The position numbers and the translations under genes were made by a program. Of a DNA stretch of 21,269 nucleotides, positions 1 through 6,495 are shown piece by piece. Position 1 is the stretch's first letter, and the number at the start of each line of letters is the position of its first letter. A model generated the notes under the pieces. That model was not told the DNA's origin, did not search any database, and saw only the letters and a list, made by a program, of their open reading frames with translations. The stretch comes from CAZYVD01 sp964651045 (lineage in GTDB: Bacteria > Zhuqueibacterota > QNDG01 > DSAB01). The stretch is from assembly GCA_964651045.1 (NCBI GenBank), contig CAZYVD010000050.1, forward strand, positions 1 to 21,269. Direction: 5' to 3'.

Positions 1-30
1 CGAAACTTTATCATTCCTCCAGCATTTGAT

Positions 31-64
31 ATCCCCCTTTTTCAAAGGGGGATTACAGGGGGAT
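31..64. repeat. G/C-tract extragenic palindrome
   Basis: Bases 31-40 and 44-53 form a perfect 10-base inverted repeat (ATCCCCCTTT / AAAGGGGGAT) with a 3-base loop. The right arm's GGGGGAT is repeated directly at 58-64 after the spacer TACA. The layout resembles short repetitive extragenic palindromes scattered through many environmental genomes. No coding function is evident. Confidence 0.65.
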
Positions 65-138
65 TTGTTGTTAGAGGATAAATTTTTCTCTTTAGTAATG
101 AATCTTAAGCGTTTCAACACACACGAATTAGATTCCTT

Positions 139-202
139 TTTTTGGAGTGCGGCAACACGTTGCCGCTTTCAAAAGCGGCGCCAAGGCGCCGCAGTCCAAA
201 AA
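139..202. repeat. Cloverleaf-like extragenic palindromic element
   Basis: The outer arms TTTTTGGA (139-146) and TCCAAAAA (195-202) are perfect inverse complements. They extend inward past a G/G mismatch into TGCGGC/GCCGCA. Inside are two hairpins: 149-166 (7-base stem, CACG loop) and 175-192 (8-base stem, AA loop). A competing central hairpin, 162-179, has an 8-base stem. The element can therefore fold in two alternative ways. The symmetry looks like a REP/BIME-type or non-autonomous mobile repeat. I recall similar elements in many uncultivated bacterial genomes but cannot search here. Confidence 0.7.
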
Positions 203-242
203 TTAAAACTCATACGAGTATGACTATCATGTTTAATTTTTA

Positions 243-270
243 TCGTGCGGCACGACCCTTGTGGTCGTGC
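243..270. repeat. GCACGACC extragenic palindrome
   Basis: GCACGACC (250-257) and GGTCGTGC (263-270) form a perfect 8-base stem with a CTTGT loop. GTGCG lies just before the left arm. No T-tract follows (TTCTTAAG), so a rho-independent terminator is unlikely. It looks like a further REP-type element, different in sequence from its neighbours. Confidence 0.6.
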
Positions 271-304
271 TTCTTAAGATTTCATTAACATTGTGGTATT
301 CCCA

Positions 305-338
305 CCTCGTTCCCAGACAGGAGTTTGGGAATTAGAGG
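305..338. repeat. Interrupted inverted repeat CCTC-TTCCCA / TGGGAA-GAGG
   Basis: CCTC (305-308) with TTCCCA (310-315) pairs with TGGGAA (326-331) and GAGG (335-338). The loop is about 10 bases and the stem carries an asymmetric bulge. A small separate hairpin, AGGTCT-AAT-AGACCT, follows at 350-364. Together with the three elements upstream, this gives several unrelated palindrome types in one short stretch. Confidence 0.5.
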
Positions 339-549
339 CAAAGCAGTAAAGGTCTAATAGACCTCTATGCGCCTTATCCTTGATTTTCCAGAATTTCTCA
401 TAATCTTCCTTGCATTCATTCTCTCTATATATTATTTTAGATGATAATTTTATTGAATCATGAGATAGGTTTTCTCATTGATTTCTCACGTATCGGGATA
501 TTTTATTTGATTCCGACTCTATCTTAATTTACAAAAAAGGGATATTAAA

Positions 550-2061
550 ATGAAAAAAGAAGAGAGAGAGTCACGCAGAGAGTTTATTAAAAAGGCTGCG
601 GCTGGCACTGCTTCGCTTCTCTTTAGCAACATCTACTTGAGATGTTCCAAACCTTCCAGAAAGCCAAACATAATCTATATACTAGCAGATGATCTTGGCT
701 ACGGCGAGCTGGGCTGTTATGGTCAGAAAATGATCTTAACACTATATATCGACAGGATGGCAAGGGAGGGAATCAGGTTCACGCAACACTATTCGGGAAG
801 CTCGGTTTGTGCTCCTTCGCGGTGTACTCTTCTTACCGGGAAGCATACAGGCCACTCCTATATAAGAGACAACGATGAAATGGCAGAGAGGGGAGATGTA
901 TGGCATGATCCCAAGCTTGAGGGGCAGAGGCCGCTTCCTGCAGGCACAGAGACAATCGGTACAATGTTAAAAGAGGCGGGATATACTACATGCTGCATAG
1001 GAAAGTGGGGGCTTGGCGGACCCGACTCTGAAGGTCATCCCAACAATCAGGGTTTTGATCACTTTTTTGGCTATCTTTGCCAGCGACATGCGCACAACTA
1101 CTATCCAACACATTTGTGGAGAAACAAGGAGAAGATTATACTGGAAAATGAGTATCTGTTTCCACACCAGAGATTGCCAGAGGATCTAGACCCCTATGAT
1201 CCGAAATCCTACAAAAAATATACAGGAAATCAGTATGCACCAGATCTTATGATCAGGGAAGCACTGGATTTTATCCGTAGTAATAGTAACAAACCCTTCT
1301 TCTTGTACTATGCGACACCAGTGCCTCATGTGTCGCTTCAGATCCCTGAGGAGTACAGAAGGATGTATGAAGGCAGATTTCCCGAGGTTCCATACAGGGG
1401 AGAAAAGGGATATGTGCCAAATCGTTTTCCTCGGGCAACATACGCTGCAATGATAACACATATGGACTATCATATTGGTCTTATAATATATTTGCTGACA
1501 AAGATGGGGCTGCATAGAGATACACTCATAATGTTTTCGAGTGACAATGGTCCAACCTTTGCTGGAGGAGTCGATTACGAATTTTTTGATAGCAATGGAC
1601 CTCTTCGTGGCCTTAAACAGGACCTTTATGAGGGGGGGATCCGTGTGCCGATGATTGCATGGTGGCCTGGCCATGTTGTTTCTGGAGCAGTCACAGATCA
1701 TATCTCTGCATTGTGGGATGTTTTGCCAACCATAGCGGAATTGACAGGTGCAAAACCACCACAAGATATCGATGGAATAAGTTTTTTGCCAACTATAATG
1801 GGACGCGGCAGGCAGAAAAAGCATCGATATCTCTACTGGGAATATTTTGGACAGCCATCACAGGCTGTGCGCATGGGCAGATGGAAGGGGATTCAGTTTT
1901 ATAATAGGGATAGATCAAAGAGGCCATTTGAGCTATACGATTTGGACAGAGACATAGCAGAGAGTAAAAATATTGCATCAGAAAATCCAGAGATAGTTGC
2001 TCGAATCAGAAAGATCATGGACTCCCGTACACCATCGGAGTTTAAAAAGTGGAATTTTTAG
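550..2061 (+). CDS. Tat-exported family S1 sulfatase
   Basis: A 503-residue type I sulfatase that hydrolyses sulfate esters, probably on glycans, outside the cytoplasm. The N-terminus has a twin-arginine signal (S-R-R-E-F-I-K, residues 8-14, then an Ala/Gly-rich stretch). The Cys in LRC at 30-32 is not a good lipobox. Metal ligands D47-D48 are followed by the formylglycine motif C-A-P-S-R at 87-91, with C87 the residue expected to be modified. GKWGLG, the metal-binding D332-N333 in SSDNGP and an ELYDL C-terminal motif are also present. Length is usual for the family. The normally conserved T-P-N-I-D segment before the catalytic motif reads T-L-Y-I-D here. The start is set by an AAGGGA site 7 bases upstream. 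It is the first gene of the run, 37 bases before rdhB. The exact substrate cannot be read from sequence, though fucosidase and hexosaminidase neighbours suggest a sulfated fucosylated or amino-sugar glycan. Confidence 0.93.
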   Translation: MKKEERESRREFIKKAAAGTASLLFSNIYLRCSKPSRKPNIIYILADDLGYGELGCYGQKMILTLYIDRMAREGIRFTQHYSGSSVCAPSRCTLLTGKHTGHSYIRDNDEMAERGDVWHDPKLEGQRPLPAGTETIGTMLKEAGYTTCCIGKWGLGGPDSEGHPNNQGFDHFFGYLCQRHAHNYYPTHLWRNKEKIILENEYLFPHQRLPEDLDPYDPKSYKKYTGNQYAPDLMIREALDFIRSNSNKPFFLYYATPVPHVSLQIPEEYRRMYEGRFPEVPYRGEKGYVPNRFPRATYAAMITHMDYHIGLIIYLLTKMGLHRDTLIMFSSDNGPTFAGGVDYEFFDSNGPLRGLKQDLYEGGIRVPMIAWWPGHVVSGAVTDHISALWDVLPTIAELTGAKPPQDIDGISFLPTIMGRGRQKKHRYLYWEYFGQPSQAVRMGRWKGIQFYNRDRSKRPFELYDLDRDIAESKNIASENPEIVARIRKIMDSRTPSEFKKWNF

Positions 2062-2086
2062 AGCCCGGCAATCTCAATTAAATGTC

Positions 2087-2093
2087 AAGGAGG
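2087..2093 (+). promoter_or_regulatory. Strong ribosome binding site for rdhB
   Basis: AAGGAGG lies 5 bases before the ATG at 2099. It decides the rdhB start against an in-frame ATG at 1997, which overlaps the sulfatase gene and would add 34 polar residues unlike an RdhB N-terminus. Confidence 0.85.
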
Positions 2094-2098
2094 TTAAT

Positions 2099-2368
2099 AT
2101 GGTTCACATATTGGTTGGAGCCGCAGCCACAGCAGGATTGTTTCTGATAATAGATTTTTCAAGAAAGAGGAAATTAAAAGTTACATATCTGCAGTGGCTC
2201 TTGACTGTAATGGCGATCGCATACAGTGTTTTTGTGATAGAGGTTATTATCAGTTTCATACATGAGGGATGTTTCAGAGGGGCCCTCATAATGGGTGTGA
2301 TTATGGGATTTGTTGCTGTTGTATGGTCTGTTCTACTGGGAAGGTTTGTGTTTCTAAAGAGTAGATGA
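2099..2368 (+). CDS. rdhB: Reductive dehalogenase membrane anchor, RdhB-like
   Basis: An 89-residue, very hydrophobic protein with three predicted membrane helices (about 3-19, 31-54 and 60-82) and a basic loop SRKRK at 21-25. An E-G-x-x-R-G-A segment at 56-62 lies between helices two and three. Size, three-helix layout and position directly before rdhA match the small anchor proteins thought to hold the catalytic subunit at the outer face of the cytoplasmic membrane. Its stop overlaps an ATG at 2365, and the preferred rdhA start lies 29 bases further on, so the two genes are very likely translated together. Assignment rests on context and topology more than on a diagnostic motif. The order B-A-C resembles the cpr type rather than the A-B order of many other clusters. 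Confidence 0.85.
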   Translation: MVHILVGAAATAGLFLIIDFSRKRKLKVTYLQWLLTVMAIAYSVFVIEVIISFIHEGCFRGALIMGVIMGFVAVVWSVLLGRFVFLKSR

Positions 2369-2397
2369 TTGTTAATTCTAAACAAAGAGTTTGTGCT

Positions 2398-3759
2398 ATG
2401 TCTAATCAACTATTTGAAAGGCGTGAATTTTTAAGGATTATGGGAATCGGAGCAGCGGGTCTGAGTGCAGGAGGAGGAGAAGTATTTAAGGAAAAAGATG
2501 ACTCTTTGACAATATCGGATGATGATTCCAGCGATTTTACCGTTGAAGTGCTTGAGGGCGCAAATTATGAGTATGATGCAACTGTTCTTAAACAGATGAG
2601 TGAAAAATATAATGTGTTCAGCCGAAATATCTGGGATCCTGAGCGGCGCAGGGTTATGGGACGAGGCCTCAGTTATGAACATCTTGTAAAGGGTAGGGGT
2701 AGAATTCCAGATCAGACAAGGCTGGATTATGCATTGAGTTCCGGTGCATGGCGCTTTGCAAATTCAAGGACTGGTGCCTATGATTGGGGAGAAAAATACA
2801 GATACAGATATGACAGTAAACCATGGGAGCCATCTGATATTGGAATGACATGGAAGGATGCCTCTCGTGTTGTAAAACACGCGGCAAAGTTCTATGGCGC
2901 ATCACTTGTAGGAATTGCCAAATTGAATCCTCTCTGGTTGTATTCCGATCATTATGCCCCTCGAAGAACAGACATGGAACGTACGATTCCTGTGATACGA
3001 AAGGGAGAAAGGTTTGAGAGGGGTGAAGATAGATGGTTCATTCCGGAATCGATGAATAGAGTAATTGTAGTAGCCTTTGAGGAGGATTATTATGGAATTG
3101 CAAACTCTCCCGGAAGGCTTGCAACCGCTGCTACTGGTAATGGATATTCGCGTATGGCATTTACTGCTGGCTCAATTGCCGAGTTCATCAGGTTTCTCGG
3201 ATACAGGGCGATTCCTGCAGGCAACAATGTCGGGCTTAGCATACCGATGGCAATAGATGCGGGACTGGGAGAGCTTGGACGAAATGGACTGCTCGTTACC
3301 CCGAGGTTTGGCCCTAGGGTTCGTATTGCAAAAGTCATTACAGACATGCCGCTTGTGACTGACTCTCCAATAAGATTCGGAGTAAAGGAGTTCTGTGAGG
3401 TATGCAAGCTCTGTGCAGATCACTGTCCCAGTGGTTCGATCACCGATGGCCCTCAGACATGGAGAGGAAAGTCGATCTCAAACAACCATGGCACGCTCAA
3501 ATGGTACATAAAACCAGAGTCGTGTTATGATTACAATGGCTTCAGCTGTTCTAACTGCAAGAGGGTCTGTCCCTTCAGTAAGCCTAACAATTCCTGGCTT
3601 CACAGGATGATACGTGGGGTCATACAGGGGAAAATAACTCTTCTAGATAAAATAATGGTGACATTTGATCAGGCGAGTGGGTATGGAAGAAAAATTTCCG
3701 ATTCCGAATTCTGGAACTCGGATGGATCAAGATGCATAACTTCGAGAGAGCCAAAATAG
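2398..3759 (+). CDS. rdhA: Corrinoid and Fe-S reductive dehalogenase catalytic subunit
   Basis: A 453-residue RdhA, the enzyme that removes halogen from organohalides using cobalamin and two [4Fe-4S] clusters. A Tat-like signal (E-R-R-E-F-L-R, residues 7-13) begins the protein. The hydrophobic part is short and I see no clear A-x-A cleavage site. The first cluster motif is C333-x2-C336-x2-C339-x3-C343-P. The second is C376-x7-C384-x2-C387-x3-C391-P. Y250, N276 and R309 have the same spacing as the PceA active-site residues I recall (Y246, N272, R305). The segments AIDAGLGELGRNG and GYSRMA are typical of the family. I chose ATG 2398 because it leaves a normal Tat n-region and has AAAGAG 8 bases upstream; ATG 2365 is possible. 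The related epoxyqueuosine reductase QueG is unlikely given the Tat signal and the RdhB/RdhC partners. Substrate unknown. Confidence 0.95.
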   Translation: MSNQLFERREFLRIMGIGAAGLSAGGGEVFKEKDDSLTISDDDSSDFTVEVLEGANYEYDATVLKQMSEKYNVFSRNIWDPERRRVMGRGLSYEHLVKGRGRIPDQTRLDYALSSGAWRFANSRTGAYDWGEKYRYRYDSKPWEPSDIGMTWKDASRVVKHAAKFYGASLVGIAKLNPLWLYSDHYAPRRTDMERTIPVIRKGERFERGEDRWFIPESMNRVIVVAFEEDYYGIANSPGRLATAATGNGYSRMAFTAGSIAEFIRFLGYRAIPAGNNVGLSIPMAIDAGLGELGRNGLLVTPRFGPRVRIAKVITDMPLVTDSPIRFGVKEFCEVCKLCADHCPSGSITDGPQTWRGKSISNNHGTLKWYIKPESCYDYNGFSCSNCKRVCPFSKPNNSWLHRMIRGVIQGKITLLDKIMVTFDQASGYGRKISDSEFWNSDGSRCITSREPK

Positions 3760-4964
3760 CAAAACAGATTATGAAGAAGATTATATCACAAAGATTACAG
3801 GTTTTCATAGTAATTGTTACAATAGCAGGTGGTTGGATTTTAGGCCGCACGAGAAGTGAAAAAGAGATTTTTCCATATCTCAAAGAACAATTTCCCAAGG
3901 CAGACCATTTTACTAATATAGGGAACGGTTGCTATAAGATATGGCTGGATAGAGAGGAAAGCAGATTTTCTGGTTATGCCAGTGTAGGTGAGGGAATCGG
4001 GTATGGTGGAACGCTCAGGATATTAGTAGCTGTTGACACAACAGGTATCATAAGGGCAATATCTGTTGTTGACCATAAAGAGACACAGAGTTTTTTCAGA
4101 AGGGTTGTCTCTGGAGGATTTATTGAGTCGCTTAAGGAAAAACTCTTTTCAGATGATTTTAATATTGGAAGGGACATTGAAGCCGTTTCTGGTGCGACAT
4201 GTACATGCAGGGGCATCTTGGAAGCAGTAAGAAGGGCAAGTAGAAAGGCTGTTAAGATTGGGATGGGTTTTTCTGTGCCAGAGGAGCCTGACACCAGCAT
4301 TAGATTTGGGTTTCAAGAGGAGCTTTTAATCTTTCTCATAGGTTTAAGCCTTGTAGGAGGATTTATAAGGTTTAAATATAAAAAGATTCTGCGGTGGATA
4401 TCAATGATAACAGGATTGATTTTTATCGGATTTGTATTTAACGTGCCCCTTACCCTTTCGTTTATAAATAAACTGCTGATTGGATACTGGCCAGACTGGA
4501 AGAGTAATCTATACTATTATATATTGTTTGGAACAATAGTTTTTACTATCTTAATCTTTAACAGGAATCTGTACTGCAGATGGATATGCCCATTTGGAGC
4601 TGCCCAGGAGTGTATTGGATTGATAGGCGGTGTACGCGAGTCTCGTTCGACGGCTGGTGCATCTTTCCTGTTCGTGATTCCAGGGATACTTGCATGGTTT
4701 GCTATTTTAATGGCTCTTATTTTCAGAAATCCGAGCATCTCCAGTTATGAGATATTTGGAACACTTTTTGGCCTGATTGGTTCTGATTATCAATTTGTTT
4801 TGCTGGCCTTGATCTTGATATTATCGTTAGTTGTTATTCGACCGTGGTGTAGTTATCTCTGCCCCATACCGCCGGTCTTTAATTTCATTCGCATTATACG
4901 CAGTTGGGGAATAAAGTCATGGAAAATGCTATTAAAAAGAAAAGAAGCATTAAGAGAATCTTGA
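3732..4964 (+). CDS. rdhC: RdhC/NosR-type FMN-binding membrane protein
   Basis: A 410-residue membrane flavoprotein, probably passing electrons from the quinone pool or cytoplasm to RdhA. After an N-terminal membrane anchor (about 23-38) comes a periplasmic FMN-binding domain (about 80-175). Its S-G-A-T-C-T motif at 153-158 fits covalent flavin attachment at T158. About five further membrane helices follow (from about 197, 221, 262, 312 and 354), with two C-x3-CP motifs, C282/C286 (plus C294) and C373/C377. This matches RdhC and the N-terminal part of NosR/NirI; the C-terminal polyferredoxin of NosR is absent. The gene overlaps rdhA by 28 bases. A second possible start is ATG 3771, which would give a basic, compact signal-anchor; neither start has a strong ribosome site. 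An auxiliary role in RdhA maturation has also been suggested for such proteins. Confidence 0.9.
   Translation: MHNFERAKIAKQIMKKIISQRLQVFIVIVTIAGGWILGRTRSEKEIFPYLKEQFPKADHFTNIGNGCYKIWLDREESRFSGYASVGEGIGYGGTLRILVAVDTTGIIRAISVVDHKETQSFFRRVVSGGFIESLKEKLFSDDFNIGRDIEAVSGATCTCRGILEAVRRASRKAVKIGMGFSVPEEPDTSIRFGFQEELLIFLIGLSLVGGFIRFKYKKILRWISMITGLIFIGFVFNVPLTLSFINKLLIGYWPDWKSNLYYYILFGTIVFTILIFNRNLYCRWICPFGAAQECIGLIGGVRESRSTAGASFLFVIPGILAWFAILMALIFRNPSISSYEIFGTLFGLIGSDYQFVLLALILILSLVVIRPWCSYLCPIPPVFNFIRIIRSWGIKSWKMLLKRKEALRES
4906..4910 (+). promoter_or_regulatory. Ribosome binding site inside rdhC for a mini-gene
   Basis: GGGGA lies 8 bases before the ATG at 4919, inside the 3' end of rdhC. It supports translation of the overlapping 38-codon frame. 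Confidence 0.6.
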
Positions 4965-5035
4965 TTTCAGCGATTATTTTTTCGGGTGCGATTCTTGTTA
5001 TACTTGAGATCATAAAAAACATCTCTATGGAATAA
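4919..5035 (+). CDS. Small single-pass membrane protein overlapping rdhC
   Basis: A 38-residue frame starting at ATG 4919 in the +1 frame relative to rdhC, sharing 46 bases with it, and ending 20 bases before the fucosidase ATG. The product has a basic N-terminus (K-K-K-R-S-I-K-R, residues 6-13), one membrane helix at about 14-33 and a short polar tail. Support for it being real: a well-placed GGGGA site, an overlap typical of translational coupling, and full use of an otherwise empty gap. I do not recognise a family. It could be an extra subunit or assembly factor of the dehalogenase module, or an unrelated mini-protein. It does not look like a displaced piece of rdhC, whose length appears normal without it. 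Confidence 0.6.
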   Translation: MENAIKKKRSIKRILISAIIFSGAILVILEIIKNISME

Positions 5036-5055
5036 AAAGTCTCGGGAGATTTTTT

Positions 5056-6483
5056 ATGATTGTAAAATTAAAAAACAGGAGAGCATGGTTGTGTCTGGCC
5101 GCATTTTTCCTGGTTGCTGTTGCCCTTCCAAAAGATGAGGATAAAGAGACCGATCCGCTCGTGATGAAAAAGATCGAATGGTGGAGGGGTCTTAAATTTG
5201 GCCTTCTGATGCACTGGGGTCCATACAGTCAGTGGGGAGTAGTTGAGTCATGGTCTATATGTTCTGAAGATAAGCCATGGTGCAAAAGACCGGTCGATGA
5301 TTATGAGAAGTATAAAAAAGATTATGAGAATCTTATTACGACCTTTAATCCTGTAGATTTTGATCCAGATAGATGGGCAGATGCAGCGCTCTATGCAGGG
5401 ATGAAGTACGTGATCTTTACGACAAAACACCATGATGGCTTCTGCATGTTCGATACAAAGCAGACGGACTATAAGATTACATCCAAGAGGTGTCCATTTC
5501 ATAAAGATCCGCGGGCAGATGTAACCAAGGTCATTTTCGATGCCTTCAGGAAGCGTGGTTTCGGCATAGGAGCATATTTTTCAAAACCGGACTGGCACTG
5601 CGAGTATTACTGGTGGCCCAGATTTGCAACTCCAGACAGGAATGTTAACTATGATCCAGAGAAATATCCAGAAAGGTGGAGGAAATTCTGCGATTTTACA
5701 TACAACCAGATTGAAGAGCTGATGAGCGGATATGGAAGAATCGATATTCTCTGGCTCGATGGTGGTTGGGTCAGGCCCAGAGAGACTATAAATGTAAATC
5801 GCGATGGATGGTACAACCACAATTACAATCAGGATATCAACATGGCTCGTATCGTGAAAATGGCAAGATCTCATCAACCAGGGCTGATAGTGGTAGATCG
5901 TACTGTTCATGGGAGATATGAAAATTATCGTACCCCAGAACAGCATGTTCCAGAGCGTGCTCTTGACTATCCATGGGAAACATGCATGACAATGGCAACT
6001 TCGTGGTCATATGTTCCAAATGACAGATATAAGAGTGCAAGAGAACTGATCCATCTTCTGGTTGATATTGTGGCAAAGGGGGGCAACCTTTTGCTGAACA
6101 TTGGTCCGGGGCCCAATGGCAGATGGCATGATGATGCGTACGACCGATTGAGAGAGATAGGCGACTGGATGAAGATAAATGGAGAGGCGATATATAAAAC
6201 AGAGCCCATACCTCCATATAAAGAGACCAAGATCTGTTTTACATCAAGAGGCAGTTCTCTTTATGCAATATATATTGCAGATGAAGATGAAGAAAGGCCG
6301 CCTGAGAAGATAATGATCTATTCTGTGAGACCGGATAAAGGGAGCAGAATTAGTATGCTTGGCGTGGATGGATTTCTGGAATGGGAAGTTGTGGGAAAGG
6401 GAGTGTTGATCAGTGTTCCTGAATCAGTTGTAAAAAGGCCTCCATGCAATTATGCATGGACATTCAAAATTGAGAAGAGATAG
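5056..6483 (+). CDS. Exported alpha-L-fucosidase, family GH29
   Basis: A 475-residue retaining alpha-L-fucosidase that releases terminal fucose from glycans. A Sec-type signal (basic to residue 9, hydrophobic 10-24) points to periplasmic or extracellular action. Family landmarks in order: F-G-L-L-M-H-W-G-P near 49-56, K-H-H-D-G-F at 124-129, and L-W-L-D-G-G at 233-238 with D235 the expected nucleophile. E295 in T-P-E-Q or E308 in W-E-T-C are candidates for the acid/base, whose position varies in GH29. G-N-L-L-L-N-I-G-P follows later, then a beta-rich C-terminal domain. GGGAG at 5043-5047 supports the start. It follows the dehalogenase mini-gene by 20 bases and precedes the next gene by 12, so it is probably in the same transcript. 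Together with the sulfatase and GH20 enzyme it suggests use of fucosylated, sulfated glycans. Confidence 0.94.
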   Translation: MIVKLKNRRAWLCLAAFFLVAVALPKDEDKETDPLVMKKIEWWRGLKFGLLMHWGPYSQWGVVESWSICSEDKPWCKRPVDDYEKYKKDYENLITTFNPVDFDPDRWADAALYAGMKYVIFTTKHHDGFCMFDTKQTDYKITSKRCPFHKDPRADVTKVIFDAFRKRGFGIGAYFSKPDWHCEYYWWPRFATPDRNVNYDPEKYPERWRKFCDFTYNQIEELMSGYGRIDILWLDGGWVRPRETINVNRDGWYNHNYNQDINMARIVKMARSHQPGLIVVDRTVHGRYENYRTPEQHVPERALDYPWETCMTMATSWSYVPNDRYKSARELIHLLVDIVAKGGNLLLNIGPGPNGRWHDDAYDRLREIGDWMKINGEAIYKTEPIPPYKETKICFTSRGSSLYAIYIADEDEERPPEKIMIYSVRPDKGSRISMLGVDGFLEWEVVGKGVLISVPESVVKRPPCNYAWTFKIEKR

Positions 6484-6495
6484 AAAGGATGTTCT

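Larger units (their letters stand above)
1..549. other. Gene-free upstream region rich in palindromes
   Basis: I see no credible coding sequence here. The first 365 bases hold a series of unrelated inverted repeats, listed separately. The rest, about 365-549, is AT-rich and leads into the sulfatase gene. It includes a weak hairpin at 460-478 (ATGAGA/TCTCAT, 7-base loop) that might be an operator or nothing. A clear Shine-Dalgarno site (AAGGGA, 537-542) stands 7 bases before the sulfatase ATG. A promoter for the long downstream run should lie in this region, but I cannot point to a convincing -35/-10 pair. The only open frame, 26-223, runs through the repeats and resembles no protein. Confidence 0.7.

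Noticed and set aside
26..223. 65-codon open frame on the + strand
   Set aside because: It runs through two extragenic palindromes, has no ribosome site and resembles no protein.
1186..1824. 212-codon open frame on the - strand
   Set aside because: It lies antisense inside the sulfatase gene and its translation is low-complexity with many Cys, His and Trp, as expected of a shadow frame.
1997..2098. Upstream in-frame start for rdhB
   Set aside because: It overlaps the sulfatase end and would add 34 polar residues; a strong AAGGAGG marks the ATG at 2099.
2398..3759. Possible epoxyqueuosine reductase (QueG) instead of RdhA
   Set aside because: The Tat-type signal, adjacent RdhB- and RdhC-like genes, and the PceA-like Tyr/Asn/Arg spacing favour a reductive dehalogenase.
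3732..4964. Possible NosR of nitrous oxide respiration
   Set aside because: No nos genes are nearby, the C-terminal polyferredoxin is missing and the gene overlaps rdhA.
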